Shown here piece after piece: positions 63,384 through 64,000 of a stretch of DNA of 64,000 nt. The notes beneath the pieces are model-generated. The model was not told the DNA's origin. It was given only the letters and a program-made list of their open reading frames with translations, and did no database searches. The stretch comes from Anoplopoma fimbria (lineage: Eukaryota; Chordata; Actinopteri; Perciformes; Anoplopomatidae). The DNA is taken from assembly GCF_027596085.1 (NCBI RefSeq), contig NC_072456.1, positions 26,732,063 to 26,796,062 of the forward strand, written 5' to 3'. Position 1 is the stretch's first letter; each line of letters begins with the position of its first letter. Both the position numbers and the translations under genes were made by a program.

Positions 63384-63600
63384 AGCTTTGATCGAGGCTG
63401 AACAAGGAGGCCGGGCTCAGCCTTAGAGATAGAGTGAGGAGCTCAACAATCCAGAGGGAGCTCAGGGTAGCGCCACTGCTCCATTAAGTTTAATGTAGTC
63501 CAACTGGTAACAGGCCTGGGGTAGACCCAGGACACATTGGTGGGATTGTATTTCTGTCTGGCCTGGGAACCATGTTGCTGAGGAGAGAGAGACCTCTGGA
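63384..63600 (+). mobile_element. Degenerate LINE ORF2 3' fragment
   Basis: Peptide fragments AELSLRDRVRSS and TIQREL resemble the SLRDRVRSSAIREELRV region near the ORF2 C-terminus of abundant teleost LINEs. GACCCAGGACACATTGG and CTGGCCTGGGAACC follow. Frames are broken and the copy is inactive. It sits in the fryl intron after 63235. Confidence 0.75.
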
Positions 63601-64000
63601 ACCAGGATGATGGATGGAAACAGATATAAACATAGTTACATAGTTGTATTACATTCTAATATTTTTGTTAATGCATTTTAATGTGATTTAAAGTTACTCT
63701 TATGGCCATTGGTCATTGTTTGCTTCAAGCAAAGTGAAAAAAAGTCAACACATCACATTCTACTTTACTTGCACTAGATGGATTCATCTCAACGGATGAA
63801 TGCATCTGTGGAAACCAACCCAAGACGAGTATATAATTATAGAGTCTCTAGAGACGCAGCTCCACTAATGAGGAGCGATATGTTCAGTCTGGCTTTACTG
63901 TTAAGGCTTCCTGAGGTCAAACTTATGTAGCAGAGATTCACATGCCAGCACACTAGCACCACACAGAGGTGTTCAGTAGTACTGCAGGAGGTCAGCGTGT

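Overview
The window looks like teleost fish nuclear DNA, probably a percomorph. Genes are split into short exons with GT-AG introns. Introns are AT-rich and carry many long CA/GT microsatellites, and there are several dispersed repeat families of types common in teleost genomes. No bacterial, viral or CRISPR-type system is present.

Three protein-coding genes can be reconstructed exon by exon. (1) dcun1d4 lies on the minus strand (coding exons 5781 down to 875). It is complete at 277 residues and encodes a cullin-neddylation co-E3. (2) ociad2 lies on the plus strand (8557-12012). It is complete at 149 residues and encodes an OCIA-domain mitochondrial membrane protein. (3) fryl (furry-like) lies on the plus strand and runs off the right edge. 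Twenty-eight coding exons from 44530 to 63235, one of them optional, encode roughly the first 1,150 residues of a protein of about 3,000. Human DCUN1D4, OCIAD2 and FRYL also lie near one another on chromosome 4p11-q12, so this is a conserved neighbourhood with altered gene order or orientation.

Layout: 1-6130 dcun1d4 and its CCAAT-rich promoter; 6130-8400 AT-rich spacer with a local duplication; 8400-12600 ociad2; 12600-13677 spacer; 13678-15650 a tandemly duplicated promoter block embedded in an AT-rich minisatellite; 15645-44529 the very long 5' region of fryl, with three candidate first exons (about 15.7, 27.9 and 35.3 kb); 44530-63235 the dense fryl coding part; 63236-64000 intron with a LINE fragment.

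The most interesting observations are these. fryl has an internal first exon at 35328-35400 that gives it a FRY-like N-terminus. A second coding first-exon candidate at 27852-28080 has the same splice phase. The most upstream fryl promoter is duplicated almost perfectly. A roughly 420-bp inverted repeat flanks ociad2 exons 3 and 4, whose joint loss would be in frame and would remove the first membrane segment. Several microsatellites sit directly on splice signals. All homology statements come from recognition of the protein families, not from a database search.
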